Assembly (NCBI RefSeq): GCF_002979555.1
Contig: NZ_PCOZ01000014.1
Span: forward strand, 1 to 64,000
DNA from: Pseudomonas sp. MYb60
GTDB taxonomy: Bacteria > Pseudomonadota > Gammaproteobacteria > Pseudomonadales > Pseudomonadaceae
Reading direction: 5' to 3'
DNA length: 64,000 bases
Of the stretch, positions 1 through 8,285 are shown piece by piece; position 1 is the first letter of the stretch; each line of letters begins with the position of its first letter. Both the position numbers and the translations under genes were made by a program. Below the pieces are notes generated by a model. That model did not search any database, was not told the DNA's origin, and saw nothing but the letters and a program-made list of their open reading frames with translations.

Positions 1-105
1 GTTGGGGCGAAGGCCTTTTGGTTACTTTTGGGCCTTTCCAAAAGTGACCCGCTGTAAGAGCGGAACCCTAAGCCGCCGTTACCGCAGCAATGGATATGCA
101 CACAA
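1..105. repeat. Structured interspersed repeat, copy 1 (partial)
   Basis: This stretch is a diverged copy of the sequence at 13890-14000. Two short hairpins are visible. The first is AAGGCC (10-15) pairing with GGCCTT (31-36) around a conserved TTTTGGTTACTTTTG loop. The second is CCGCT (49-53) pairing with AGCGG (59-63) around a GTAAG loop. Both stems have different bases in the second copy but still pair. The left part of the repeat lies outside the window. It looks like a non-coding repeat family of fluorescent pseudomonads; its function is not known to me. Confidence 0.6.
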
Positions 106-110
106 AAAAA

Positions 111-138
111 TAGCCATCGGGGGCAAGCCCCCTCCCAC
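111..138. repeat. REP element downstream of gspD
   Basis: The core is GGGGGC (119-124), AA, GCCCCC (127-132), followed by TCCCAC. This is the common REP core of the P. fluorescens group. It lies just after the gspD stop codon and could act as a weak transcription terminator or mRNA stabiliser for the type II secretion operon (inference). Confidence 0.7.
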
Positions 139-155
139 GCTTTGAGCGTGTTCCT

Positions 156-2354
156 TCAGTCAGCTGGCCGCAAAAGTTGCATCTGCTGCCGATAATCATC
201 CGTCACCTGCCGCGCCTGACTCCCACTGGTAATCACCCTCGGCGTAATCAGCACGATCAATTCAGTGCGGTCCTTGGACTTGCTGGTATTGCCAAACAAC
301 CACCGCAAACCGGGAATTTTGCCCAGGTACGGCACCGCACTGACGGATTCAGCGTTGTCCTGTTTGATCAACCCCCCCAGCAACACCGTCTGCCCACTCT
401 GCACCGCCACTTGCGTCGACACCGACCGCGTGGAAATACGCGGGTTGTTCTGCGTCTCGCTATTACCCGTCTGCGCCTCGGCGTCACTGACCTGCTGCTG
501 AATATCCATGTACACCAGCCCCCCCGGATTGATCCGTGGCACCACGTCGAGGATCACACCGGTCTGCACATATTCCACGCTGCTCAGCGTGGTGTCCGAA
601 GTGCCGGTGTTGACCGTGGTCTGGCTGATGGGGATGTTGTCGCCCACCTGGATCTGCGCCGGCTGGTTGTTCATCACCACCAGCGACGGCGCCGACAGCA
701 CTTGGGTACGCCCATTGGTTTCCAACGCGTGCAGGGCCACCTGCAAGTTCGAGCTGACGAACGAATAAAACAACGAATCCGCCGCCCCCAGCCCTGCCCC
801 GCCACCGCCCAGGGCGCCCTGGCTGCCGGCCGTATTGGCCACGGTGGTGCTGGCGGAATTACCCGCCAAACGCCCGAGGTACCACTGCACGCCAAGGTCC
901 AGTTCACCGCTGAGTTTGACCTCGAGGATGCGTGTCTCGATCTGCACTTGCAGCGGCGGATTGTCGAGGCGTTTGATCGCCGACTCGATCTCCTTCCATT
1001 GCACCGGGCGGGTGCGTACCAGCAACTGGTTACTGCTTTTCTGCGCGGTGATGCGGGTACCGGCATCGAGGCTTTTGGTCGCGGTGCCTTGATCGAGGTT
1101 TTCGCTGTCCTGGCTGGCCTCGCTGTCCGGTTCTTCATCCTCGGCGGCAGGTGCATTGCTGTTGAGGTTGTCACTCAAGCCCCCCGGCGTGCTGCCGGAG
1201 GTGCTGTTGGTGCCTGGCGAGGACAGGGTGGCAGTGCGCAGGCCTGGGGCGACCTTGGCCGGGGCGTCGTCCTTGATGGCGCCGGTACCGTAGATCTGCC
1301 GCAGGTACTTGGCCAGGTCGGTAGCCTTCATGTTGCGCACGTCATAGACATACATCTGCGGCTCGTTGCCGCCGCCTTCGTCGATGGTGTGAATCCAGTC
1401 GCCGACTTCACTGAGGTACTGCGGCTGCGACGAGATCGCCACCACCGAGTTAGTCCGCTCGATGGGCAGGAAACGCACCATGCCCGCCAACGGCATGCCG
1501 CTGTCGGGGCCGAACATTTTTTGCAGCTCGGGCATCAATTCGGCCACCGAAGCGCGTTGCAGGCCGAACACGCCTACCGACATGCCTTTGAGCCAATCCA
1601 CGTCAAAGGTGTCGATGGTGTCCTGGTAGTTGGCCAGTTCTTCCGGGGTGCCGGCCAGGCTCAGTACGTTGCGCGCCGGGTCCACCAGCAGGAAGGCGTT
1701 TTCCCGAGCGAAGGGCTTGAGCAGTTTCTGCATCTCGGTGGCCGAGATGTAGCGCAGCGGGAACAGCCGCGCCGACAGACCATTGGACGGCTGCGCCACG
1801 CGCATCTGCGGCACCAGTTTGCCCGCCACCGCCTGGTTGGCCGGCAGGATCACGTAGCGGTTGCCCTGCCTGATCATGGCGTTGTCGGTCCAGGACAACA
1901 GGGTCTCGAGAATCGACAACGCCTGTTGCTTGTTCACCGGCTTGGACGTGGAGAAGCTGACGTTGCCTTTCACCCCCTGGGCGATGCTGTAGTTCTCATG
2001 CAGCAGGTCGCCCATCACGCTGTTGATCACCGCTTCGATGGGCTGGTCGGCAAAGTTGAACACGATATCGCCACCGGCCTGCTCCCCGGCGGCCGCCGCT
2101 GCGGGCGGGCGCACGAATTGCTGGTTGCCACGAATCAGTTGGCGCTGCGGCGGGGCCTTGGCTTCGGGCTGGGACGTCGGTTCGTTGACGGGCTCCACGG
2201 GCGGGCGCTGTGAGCCGGTGCCTTGCATGGCCTCGTGCATGAGTGCGTCGTCCGCGTCGAGGTGGTCGGGCAGTGAGCCGCAGCCGCCAAGGGCAACGGT
2301 GGTGGCCAGGCAAAACACGGTGGTGCGCAAGGCGCCGGGGACAGTATCGATCAA
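156..2354 (-). CDS. gspD: Type II secretion secretin GspD, probable lipoprotein
   Basis: Outer-membrane secretin that forms the exit channel of the type II secretion system. The TTG start at 2354 overlaps the gspC stop codon (TTGA) and gives 732 residues; the open frame continues upstream but that part lies inside gspC. The N-terminus has a short hydrophobic segment ending in a lipobox (ALGGC), so the mature protein is probably lipid-anchored, as in the Hxc secretin HxcQ, and may reach the outer membrane without a separate pilotin. An N0 domain (FNFADQPIEAVINSV) and N1-N3 repeats follow. An acidic Ser/Thr/Asn-rich linker lies in the middle, then the C-terminal secretin core with the VLSAPSLVVMNNQPAQIQVG and GQTVLLGGLI motifs. 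It is the last gene of the operon. Confidence 0.93.
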   Translation of the reverse strand: MIDTVPGALRTTVFCLATTVALGGCGSLPDHLDADDALMHEAMQGTGSQRPPVEPVNEPTSQPEAKAPPQRQLIRGNQQFVRPPAAAAAGEQAGGDIVFNFADQPIEAVINSVMGDLLHENYSIAQGVKGNVSFSTSKPVNKQQALSILETLLSWTDNAMIRQGNRYVILPANQAVAGKLVPQMRVAQPSNGLSARLFPLRYISATEMQKLLKPFARENAFLLVDPARNVLSLAGTPEELANYQDTIDTFDVDWLKGMSVGVFGLQRASVAELMPELQKMFGPDSGMPLAGMVRFLPIERTNSVVAISSQPQYLSEVGDWIHTIDEGGGNEPQMYVYDVRNMKATDLAKYLRQIYGTGAIKDDAPAKVAPGLRTATLSSPGTNSTSGSTPGGLSDNLNSNAPAAEDEEPDSEASQDSENLDQGTATKSLDAGTRITAQKSSNQLLVRTRPVQWKEIESAIKRLDNPPLQVQIETRILEVKLSGELDLGVQWYLGRLAGNSASTTVANTAGSQGALGGGGAGLGAADSLFYSFVSSNLQVALHALETNGRTQVLSAPSLVVMNNQPAQIQVGDNIPISQTTVNTGTSDTTLSSVEYVQTGVILDVVPRINPGGLVYMDIQQQVSDAEAQTGNSETQNNPRISTRSVSTQVAVQSGQTVLLGGLIKQDNAESVSAVPYLGKIPGLRWLFGNTSKSKDRTELIVLITPRVITSGSQARQVTDDYRQQMQLLRPAD

Positions 2355-2887
2355 GGGGTGGGCTCGTGAGGAAGGGTAATCGGGGGGGTGGTCGACGGCG
2401 GCGGTAAACGCAGGGCTTTGAGGCTCAGGATTTGAGTGCGGCCGTCGAGGGCGAAGCGCGCTTCGCGGGGTGTCAGTTGCTCCAGGTGCCAGCCGTTGGG
2501 CAGCGTCTGGCCCTGATGGACTTTCAATGCGGGTCCATCCGCCGGTTTGAGCAGTGCGACACGCAGGTCGCCGTCGAGGACGATGCCGGTCAGCACCAGG
2601 CTCGACAAGCTCGATACCTGCGTCTGGCCGACTGCGCGATCCGGGCTGCGGTCGGGGCTGCGGTCGGGGCTGAACAACGGTGCCTGCCAGGTACCGGCGA
2701 GGCTGTCGAGGCTGGCATCCGGGGCACTGAGCACCTTGGCCGAGGCGGTGCTGGCGCTGGATGGTTGAGGCGCGGGCAGCCATTGCGGCGCATCGCCGAG
2801 GCTGCTGAGGATCACCGCCATCAGCAGGCCCAACCCGCCTGACAACCCGAGCAAGCCCCATTCGAGGGGACGCAATACCGGAATCAT
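2351..2887 (-). CDS. gspC: GspC-like inner-membrane type II secretion protein
   Basis: A protein of 178 residues with a short cytoplasmic start, one membrane helix (about residues 9-28), a Pro/Ala/Ser-rich linker and a small C-terminal beta domain (LTGIVLDGDLRVALLKP) typical of the homology region of GspC proteins. That domain links the inner-membrane platform to the secretin. There is no PDZ domain, so it is shorter than classic GspC. The linker carries three tandem SPDR units encoded by 12-base repeats. It lies between gspM and gspD, overlapping each by four bases. A GspN-type name is possible; the position next to the secretin gene and the domain layout favour GspC. Confidence 0.75.
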   Translation of the reverse strand: MIPVLRPLEWGLLGLSGGLGLLMAVILSSLGDAPQWLPAPQPSSASTASAKVLSAPDASLDSLAGTWQAPLFSPDRSPDRSPDRAVGQTQVSSLSSLVLTGIVLDGDLRVALLKPADGPALKVHQGQTLPNGWHLEQLTPREARFALDGRTQILSLKALRLPPPSTTPPITLPHEPTP

Positions 2888-3495
2888 CGGTTCACCTGCC
2901 TGGCGCCGGCCGGTTGCAGGTAGCCGCGCACCAACAGGTGCACCACCAGTTTCCCGGCGCCCCCGTTGGCGGGCGCATCAGGTCGGCGGCGGATACTCAT
3001 CTCATCCACGAACAGGAACGGCCGCTGGTACTCCAGCGCATGCAGGATCGCGGTCAGCGGCTCGATGGCGCAGTCCAGGGTCAGGCTGACCTTGACCTGG
3101 CGGTACGGCTCGCTGTCGTCCTGCTCGGGGGTGATGGGCATGCGCTGGGTCAGCTTGCAACCGCCACCGACGCTGGCCTGGCTGTTGATCAGGTCGGCAA
3201 CGCGTTGCATCAGGTCAGCCGCCACCGCACTCGGATCATCGCCGGGCAACAGGCTGGTGCTGCTGGCCGGGTCCTGCCGGGCCTGTTCAAGTTGCTCGCG
3301 CAATGCCGCGCCCTGCTGCAACAGGCCGGCATAGCGCTGCTGCTGTTCACGCAGCTGCTCGGCCTGCTCGCCCATGCTGCGCAGGGGGCCGGCGAACCAG
3401 CTGTCGATCAACAGCCAATACGCCGCCCCCAGTACCAAGCCCAGCAATAACAGCGCGGCGCCGCGACGTTCACGGGGTGTCAGGGGTCGGCGCAT
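2884..3495 (-). CDS. gspM: Type II secretion protein GspM
   Basis: A bitopic inner-membrane component of the assembly platform. It has a short basic cytoplasmic start, one membrane helix (GAALLLLGLVLGAAYWLL), a coiled-coil-like segment rich in Glu/Gln/Arg, and a periplasmic ferredoxin-like domain. Two adjacent ATG codons (3498 and 3495) follow an AGGAGG; the second has the better spacing (six bases) and is used here. The start overlaps the end of gspL and the stop overlaps the start of gspC. The family call rests on topology, size (about 203 residues) and operon position more than on motifs. Confidence 0.8.
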   Translation of the reverse strand: MRRPLTPRERRGAALLLLGLVLGAAYWLLIDSWFAGPLRSMGEQAEQLREQQQRYAGLLQQGAALREQLEQARQDPASSTSLLPGDDPSAVAADLMQRVADLINSQASVGGGCKLTQRMPITPEQDDSEPYRQVKVSLTLDCAIEPLTAILHALEYQRPFLFVDEMSIRRRPDAPANGGAGKLVVHLLVRGYLQPAGARQVNR

Positions 3496-4507
3496 CATTG
3501 GCCTCCTGGTGCAGGTGGGCGCGCAAGGAAAACTGATCCTTGCCGGTTTGCGCATCGGGTTGGATAACCCCTTCGAACTGGGCGTCTTCCAGGCTGTGAC
3601 AGGCCTTGATACGGGTGATCAGGGCACTGGCCTTGGCGCTTTGCCCGGAGAACGAGACGCTGGCGCCGTCGGTGATTTCCAGTTGATCGATCCAGGTGTC
3701 AGCGGGCAGGCAGGTGGTCAGTTCATTGAGCAAGGCCGCCAGCGGCGGTTGGGCGGATTTGCGCCGGATCAGGTACTGCGCCGCGCCCCGGGTGTTGAGC
3801 AGTTGCTGGCGCAGGCGCTGCACGTGGGCGACCTCGGCCTTTTGTTGCTGGACGCGGGCGTGCATCACATCCAGCACCCGCTGACGGTCGTTGAGCCACA
3901 ACAGCATCGCGGCCATCAACAGTGCTCCACACAGCCACGGCAAGCTGCGTTGCAAGCCCTTGCCGGCGGTGCGCTGGCGAGGGCGCAACGGCGCGGGCAG
4001 CAGGTCGACGCCCACGCCCTGCACATCCACCTGGTGGGGGCGCAGGCCCAGGACAGCGCAGTCGTGCAGGATCTGGTCGAGGCGCTCGCGCAGGATCGCC
4101 ACCAACGTCACCTTGAGGTGTGTGGGCGTGCGCCGCTCCTGACGCGCGACGAAATACAGCTGGTCGGCATCGAACGGGGTAAAACGGTCAAGCTCATAGC
4201 CGACCACCGTTGTCAGGTTGCGCGTGGCCGCGAGGGGCAACTGCAGGCTTTGCACCAGCACCGCCGACGGCGCAAGCACCAACACCTGGCGTAGGTTGTC
4301 GGGCACGGGATCGAGTGGCGCGGTCAACGGCCAGTGATAGCGACGCTCGGGCAACTCCTGCCGGCGCAACCACGCCGGCAGACAGCCGTGCAGTTCCTTG
4401 AGCCACAGGTGCCAGCCTTGTTGCAGCAGGCTGCCCCGCCACCGTTGTGCGAGCGGTTCGAACCACTGCTCAAGCTGCGCCAGGGGTTTGGATAACGATC
4501 GATTCAT
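3470..4507 (-). CDS. gspL: Type II secretion protein GspL
   Basis: A platform protein with a cytoplasmic actin-like domain that contacts the ATPase GspE, one membrane helix in the middle (SLPWLCGALLMAAMLLWLND) and a periplasmic domain. The ATG at 4507 overlaps the gspK stop codon (ATGA) and gives 345 residues; the longer open frame upstream only covers gspK in another frame. The cytoplasmic part contains features of PilM/GspL proteins, such as VVGYELDRFTPFDADQLYF. It lies between gspK and gspM, the usual order. Confidence 0.87.
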   Translation of the reverse strand: MNRSLSKPLAQLEQWFEPLAQRWRGSLLQQGWHLWLKELHGCLPAWLRRQELPERRYHWPLTAPLDPVPDNLRQVLVLAPSAVLVQSLQLPLAATRNLTTVVGYELDRFTPFDADQLYFVARQERRTPTHLKVTLVAILRERLDQILHDCAVLGLRPHQVDVQGVGVDLLPAPLRPRQRTAGKGLQRSLPWLCGALLMAAMLLWLNDRQRVLDVMHARVQQQKAEVAHVQRLRQQLLNTRGAAQYLIRRKSAQPPLAALLNELTTCLPADTWIDQLEITDGASVSFSGQSAKASALITRIKACHSLEDAQFEGVIQPDAQTGKDQFSLRAHLHQEANDAPTPDTP

Positions 4508-5226
4508 TCTTGCCAACGCAGCACCCGATAAGGTTGCGCGCTCTCCTGTGCCGGGCTGAGTAAAACGGTGACGTGCACCTGTGCGTGATAACCGCCGGGG
4601 CGCTCGGCGCGGCTGCTGATCACCAGCACTTCGCCGGGATCGGCGCCCACTGCGCTCTGACGTGGCAGGTTCAGGGCCTTGCGCATCAGCGCGGTGGCGA
4701 ATGCCGCATCGGGCCGATCCAGGCCGCTCCATAAGGTGATCTGCGGCACCAGGCGGCGGTACAACGCCTGGGTCATGCCGGGTAATTGCCGCAACTCTTC
4801 AACCACGCGGAACGGCGCCATGCCCTGGTTGCGGCGGTTTTCAAGGTCTTTGCCCAGGCGCGCGGCCTGGGCTTGGGTGGCACCGCAGGCCAGGGCCACA
4901 CGGGCGAAATCAGCCGGTTCTGCGCTGTTGAGGTACAACTTGCCGCGCTCACTGCGCAGGCTCACCTGCAAGCGGGCGTCGTCAAACACCAAGGGCATGG
5001 CGCGCCCATCGGCGACCCACTGTTTGCGCCGCAGCGGATCGGCCAGCGCCTGCATGGTCAACGCCACGCCCGCCTCTGCCGCCAGCGACGCCTGGGTGTG
5101 CTGGCGATGCCAGGCGGCCTGGCGCGTTTCCAACTGCACCCAGGCGGCCAGGCCACCGAGCAGCAGGCTGAGCAGTGCCAGCACCCACAACACCAGCAAC
5201 AAGGCCACGCCGCGCTGATGCTTCAT
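4504..5226 (-). CDS. gspK: Minor pseudopilin GspK
   Basis: The tip pseudopilin of the type II secretion pseudopilus, 240 residues. The N-terminus MKHQRGVALLLVLWVLALLS is a prepilin-type signal lacking the Glu at position +5, which is characteristic of GspK. A helix-hairpin-helix-like segment is present (LYLNSAEPADFARVALACG and following), matching the SAM-like domain of the family. The start overlaps the gspJ stop codon and the stop overlaps the gspL start codon, both as ATGA. Confidence 0.88.
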   Translation of the reverse strand: MKHQRGVALLLVLWVLALLSLLLGGLAAWVQLETRQAAWHRQHTQASLAAEAGVALTMQALADPLRRKQWVADGRAMPLVFDDARLQVSLRSERGKLYLNSAEPADFARVALACGATQAQAARLGKDLENRRNQGMAPFRVVEELRQLPGMTQALYRRLVPQITLWSGLDRPDAAFATALMRKALNLPRQSAVGADPGEVLVISSRAERPGGYHAQVHVTVLLSPAQESAQPYRVLRWQE

Positions 5227-5843
5227 TGATCCGTCGCTCCGCCGGACAGGTTCAGGCGCAACGCAACGACCTGGCTGACCCAGGGTACCGGACCGCTGAC
5301 CCTTGCATCGATGCGCACCGCAGCGGGCAGGCGCTTGGTCCAGGGCCACTCATTGATCCAGCCGGTGGATTGCCCCTTGGGCGACACGCCGCGATAGCTG
5401 AAGTGCAGGTCTTCGACGTTCCTTAGCAATACCTGGGGCTCACTGCGCGAGGCCGGCACGCTGACCTGTGCGCTGGATTCGAACTGCGCGAACGCCACTT
5501 GCAAGTCGCTGCCGATCATCTGCAGGGTGAAGCGCTGAATCCCACCGCCGAGCACGCCGGGCAAAGTGGCGACAAATTGCAGGCGCTGCGCGGCCCCGAC
5601 AAAAAAACCGGGGGTCTGGCTGTCGTCCTCAGTCACGTCCAACGGCAGTGCCTCGCTGATGGACGTGCGCAAAAACTGCTGGGCGGCGCGCATTTCATCA
5701 AGACTGGTGGTGTAGTGCTGGGCCTTGAGCACCGCGCGATTGGCCCCCAGCAACGCACCGCCGACCAGGATCAGCAATACGCCAAGCAAGCTGAGCACGA
5801 TCATGATTTCGAGCAAGGTGAAGCCCTGTTGACGCGGCTTCAC
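5223..5843 (-). CDS. gspJ: Minor pseudopilin GspJ
   Basis: A pseudopilin of 206 residues with prepilin cleavage motif QG/FTLLEIMIVLSLLGVLL. The start is GTG at 5843 and overlaps the gspI stop codon as GTGA, continuing the 4-base-overlap pattern of the operon. An upstream in-frame ATG exists but lies inside gspI. GspJ forms the tip complex with GspI and GspK. Confidence 0.87.
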   Translation of the reverse strand: MKPRQQGFTLLEIMIVLSLLGVLLILVGGALLGANRAVLKAQHYTTSLDEMRAAQQFLRTSISEALPLDVTEDDSQTPGFFVGAAQRLQFVATLPGVLGGGIQRFTLQMIGSDLQVAFAQFESSAQVSVPASRSEPQVLLRNVEDLHFSYRGVSPKGQSTGWINEWPWTKRLPAAVRIDARVSGPVPWVSQVVALRLNLSGGATDQ

Positions 5844-6208
5844 AGTGCCGCCCTGTCGTTGGCCGCGCGCAATTTGAGCGTGCTGAATTGCGCCTGGTGC
5901 GACCCTTCGCGTACCGTCAGGTCCAGGCGAAACAGGCGAGGCTGGCCGGGGCGGGTCGGTTGCCGGGCAATGGTCAATTGCCACTGGATGCTTTCCACGC
6001 GGCCCTGGCGCACGCCGCTGGCCAACGGCCCCGCCGCTTCCTGGTCCAACACACTGAGGGCCGCGTGGGTCAGGCGGTCACTGTGGTTGACCTGCACCAA
6101 TGAGCGTGCGCTCTGGCCGAAGGCGACCAACAGCACCGTGCTGCAGATCGCCATGAGCATCAGGGCGGCGAGCATTTCCAACAGGGTGAACCCGGCCTGA
6201 GGCTTCAT
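5840..6208 (-). CDS. gspI: Minor pseudopilin GspI
   Basis: A short pseudopilin of 122 residues starting MKPQAGFTLLEML; the processing site is AG/FTLLEM. The ATG at 6208 overlaps the gspH stop codon and the stop overlaps the gspJ start codon. Size and position between gspH and gspJ fit GspI. It should be processed by the shared prepilin peptidase, which is not encoded in this window. Confidence 0.87.
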   Translation of the reverse strand: MKPQAGFTLLEMLAALMLMAICSTVLLVAFGQSARSLVQVNHSDRLTHAALSVLDQEAAGPLASGVRQGRVESIQWQLTIARQPTRPGQPRLFRLDLTVREGSHQAQFSTLKLRAANDRAAL

Positions 6209-6636
6209 GGCAGGGCCTTGGATTGCACGCTGCCGGTCAGCCAGCCGATGTCGATGCGCCAACGCCGCGTGCCATCGGCCAGCAGCAAGTTGCCGCCGGT
6301 GGAACTGCCGTCGGCGTAGAACTCCACCGCCGAACCGGCCTGTTCGGCGGTGTGCAACGTCACTTGCAGGTCGGCGGGCCAGTGTTTGGCAGGACGACCC
6401 GGCGCCTGGAAGCTCAAGGCCTGCAGGTCGAACACGGTGCTGGCCGTCTGGCCGCTGACAATCGCTCGCGCCCGTGTGCTGCGCAAGGCGGCGACGATGT
6501 CCCCCACCGCCTGGCGCTGCTTGGCGGCCTTGAGCCCTTGTTGCAGGCCAAACCCCACCAACCCGGCGGCGATGCTGATCAAGACGATCACCACCAGCAT
6601 CTCCAGCAGGGTAAAACCACGTTGGGCGTCAGGCAT
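6205..6636 (-). CDS. gspH: Pseudopilin GspH
   Basis: A pseudopilin of 143 residues with motif RG/FTLLEMLVVIVLISIAAG. The globular part contains the FYADGSSTGGNLLL segment typical of the GspH/FimT family. It starts 9 bases after the gspG stop codon, the only non-overlapping junction in this operon, and its stop overlaps gspI. Confidence 0.88.
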   Translation of the reverse strand: MPDAQRGFTLLEMLVVIVLISIAAGLVGFGLQQGLKAAKQRQAVGDIVAALRSTRARAIVSGQTASTVFDLQALSFQAPGRPAKHWPADLQVTLHTAEQAGSAVEFYADGSSTGGNLLLADGTRRWRIDIGWLTGSVQSKALP

Positions 6637-6645
6637 GGTCGCGGG

Positions 6646-7086
6646 TTATTCCCAGTTGCCCAGGTCGGCGCTGTAGCCTTCGCCACCGGGCTGGCCGTCC
6701 TGGCCGTAGAAAATCAGGTCGAACGCGCCGTGCTCACCGGGGAAGCGATAGCCGAAAGCATGCCCAAACGGGTCTTTCAGATCTGACGGCTTGGCATAGG
6801 GGCCGGCCCAGCCGGCTGCGTTGGCGGGCTTGTCCACCAGTTGCTGCAGGGTTTTGGGAGGCGAGCCGACGTCCAGCCCGTAGCTTTCGATCTTCATGCC
6901 CAGGCTGGCCAACTGCGCCTTGCCTGCGCCGTACTTGCCTTTGTCGACGTTGCCGCCGACCTGGCGCACCACGATGGTGGCGACGATGCCCAGCAGCACG
7001 ATCACGGCGAGCATTTCCAACAGGGTGAAACCGCCTTGGCGGCGGGCGGGTCTTGAGCGCATGGGGTTGCTTCCTTGAGGGTTCAT
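6646..7086 (-). CDS. gspG: Major pseudopilin GspG
   Basis: The main subunit of the pseudopilus. The processing motif is GG/FTLLEMLAVIVLLGIVATIV, followed by a long helix and the C-terminal calcium-loop region of GspG (DLKDPFGHAFGYRFPGEHG, then FDLIFYGQDGQPGGEG and a final NWE). The ATG at 7086 overlaps the gspF stop codon in the same way as other junctions; an ATG at 7062 would give a more usual leader of about 10 residues and is a real alternative. Confidence 0.92.
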   Translation of the reverse strand: MNPQGSNPMRSRPARRQGGFTLLEMLAVIVLLGIVATIVVRQVGGNVDKGKYGAGKAQLASLGMKIESYGLDVGSPPKTLQQLVDKPANAAGWAGPYAKPSDLKDPFGHAFGYRFPGEHGAFDLIFYGQDGQPGGEGYSADLGNWE

Positions 7087-8285
7087 ATAGTGCTGGTCAG
7101 GCTCATCAGCGGCAGCATGATCGCGAGCATGATCACCGCCACCAGCACCGCCATGACCACGGTCAGTGACGGCACTAGGGCGGCGAGCAGGCGGTCGATA
7201 CCGCGCTTGGCTTCCACATCGAACACGTCAGCGACCTTGAGCAGCATGCTGTCGAGTTCGCCCGCCTGTTCGCCGACTTCAATCATTTGCAGGGCCAGGT
7301 CCGGCAGCAGCGGCTGGGCGCCAAAGGCACTGGCCAGGGTGCCGCCGCCCTTGACCGACTCGGCGGCCTGGGCGACCTGGGCTTGCAGGGCACGGTTGGT
7401 GCAGACCTGACGGGCGATCACCAACGCTTGCAGCAGTGCCACGCCGTTGCTGAGCAGGGTGCCAAGGGTGCGCGCCAGTCGCGCCGCTTCGACCCGCTGC
7501 AACAGCGGGCCGATGATGCGAATGCCCAGCACGCGGCGGTCGTAGCGTTCGCGGCGTTGCGAATTGCGCAGGCGCGCAGCCAGCGTCCAGATCGTCACGA
7601 TCAAGCCGGCCAGTACCGCCAGCCCGTAGGCGCCGAGGAACTGGCCAAGCCCTAGGATCACTTCGGTGATTAGCGGAATCGGCACGCCGAGGTCTTTGAA
7701 AATGGGTACGAATTGCGGCACCACATACGCCAGCAACAAGGCCAGGGAGCCCAGCACGCCCACCACCAAAAAGGCCGGATAGATCAGCGCGTTGATCACT
7801 TCGCCCCTCAACAATTGGCTGCGTTCAAGGTAACCGCTGAGCTGGCGCAGGGTGTTTTCCAGCGCACCGCCCGCCTCACCCGCGCGCACCATGCTCAGGT
7901 ACAGCGGCGAGAACTGGCTGCCCTCTTCTTCCAGGGCTTTGGATAAGGGTTTGCCGGCCTTGACGTGTTCACGGATGCGCTCGATGAGTGCGCGGGTCTG
8001 CGGCTGGCCCGGTTGCTTGAGCAGGATGCCCAGGGAGCGCTCCAGCGGTTGGCCGGCGCCCAGCAAGGTTGCCAGTTGCTGGGTAAAACTCACCAGTGCG
8101 GCGCCGTTCAATTGGCCTCGGCCCAAGGCGTTGCGCAGGCCCTGGCTGCCAGCGGCGTCGATCTGCAACAGCAGCAGCCCGCGCTTGTGCAAGGTGGCCA
8201 CGGCGGCGGCCTGGTCCTTGGCTTCCAGGGTGCCGTTTTGCGTAACGCCCTGGCTGTCGAGTGCGCGGTATTTGAACAGGCTCAT
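7083..8285 (-). CDS. gspF: Type II secretion platform protein GspF
   Basis: A polytopic inner-membrane protein of 400 residues with the duplicated GspF/PilC domain. Hydrophobic segments lie near residues 165-190, 210-235 and 370-395. Conserved pieces such as FTQQLATLLGAGQPLERSL and MVRAGEAGGALE are present; the second domain repeats them as LGTLLSNGVALLQAL and IEVGEQAGELD. It overlaps gspE by four bases and gspG by four bases. Confidence 0.94.
   Translation of the reverse strand: MSLFKYRALDSQGVTQNGTLEAKDQAAAVATLHKRGLLLLQIDAAGSQGLRNALGRGQLNGAALVSFTQQLATLLGAGQPLERSLGILLKQPGQPQTRALIERIREHVKAGKPLSKALEEEGSQFSPLYLSMVRAGEAGGALENTLRQLSGYLERSQLLRGEVINALIYPAFLVVGVLGSLALLLAYVVPQFVPIFKDLGVPIPLITEVILGLGQFLGAYGLAVLAGLIVTIWTLAARLRNSQRRERYDRRVLGIRIIGPLLQRVEAARLARTLGTLLSNGVALLQALVIARQVCTNRALQAQVAQAAESVKGGGTLASAFGAQPLLPDLALQMIEVGEQAGELDSMLLKVADVFDVEAKRGIDRLLAALVPSLTVVMAVLVAVIMLAIMLPLMSLTSTI

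Noticed and set aside
177..2213. A 678-codon open frame on the plus strand opposite gspD
   Set aside because: It is the His/Arg/Gly-rich antisense shadow of a GC-rich gene; gspD on the other strand has full family structure.
2355..2861. N-terminal extension of gspD by 169 codons
   Set aside because: It overlaps gspC in another frame and is Arg/Pro-rich; the TTG at 2354 overlapping the gspC stop codon fits the operon pattern and places a lipoprotein signal at the N-terminus.
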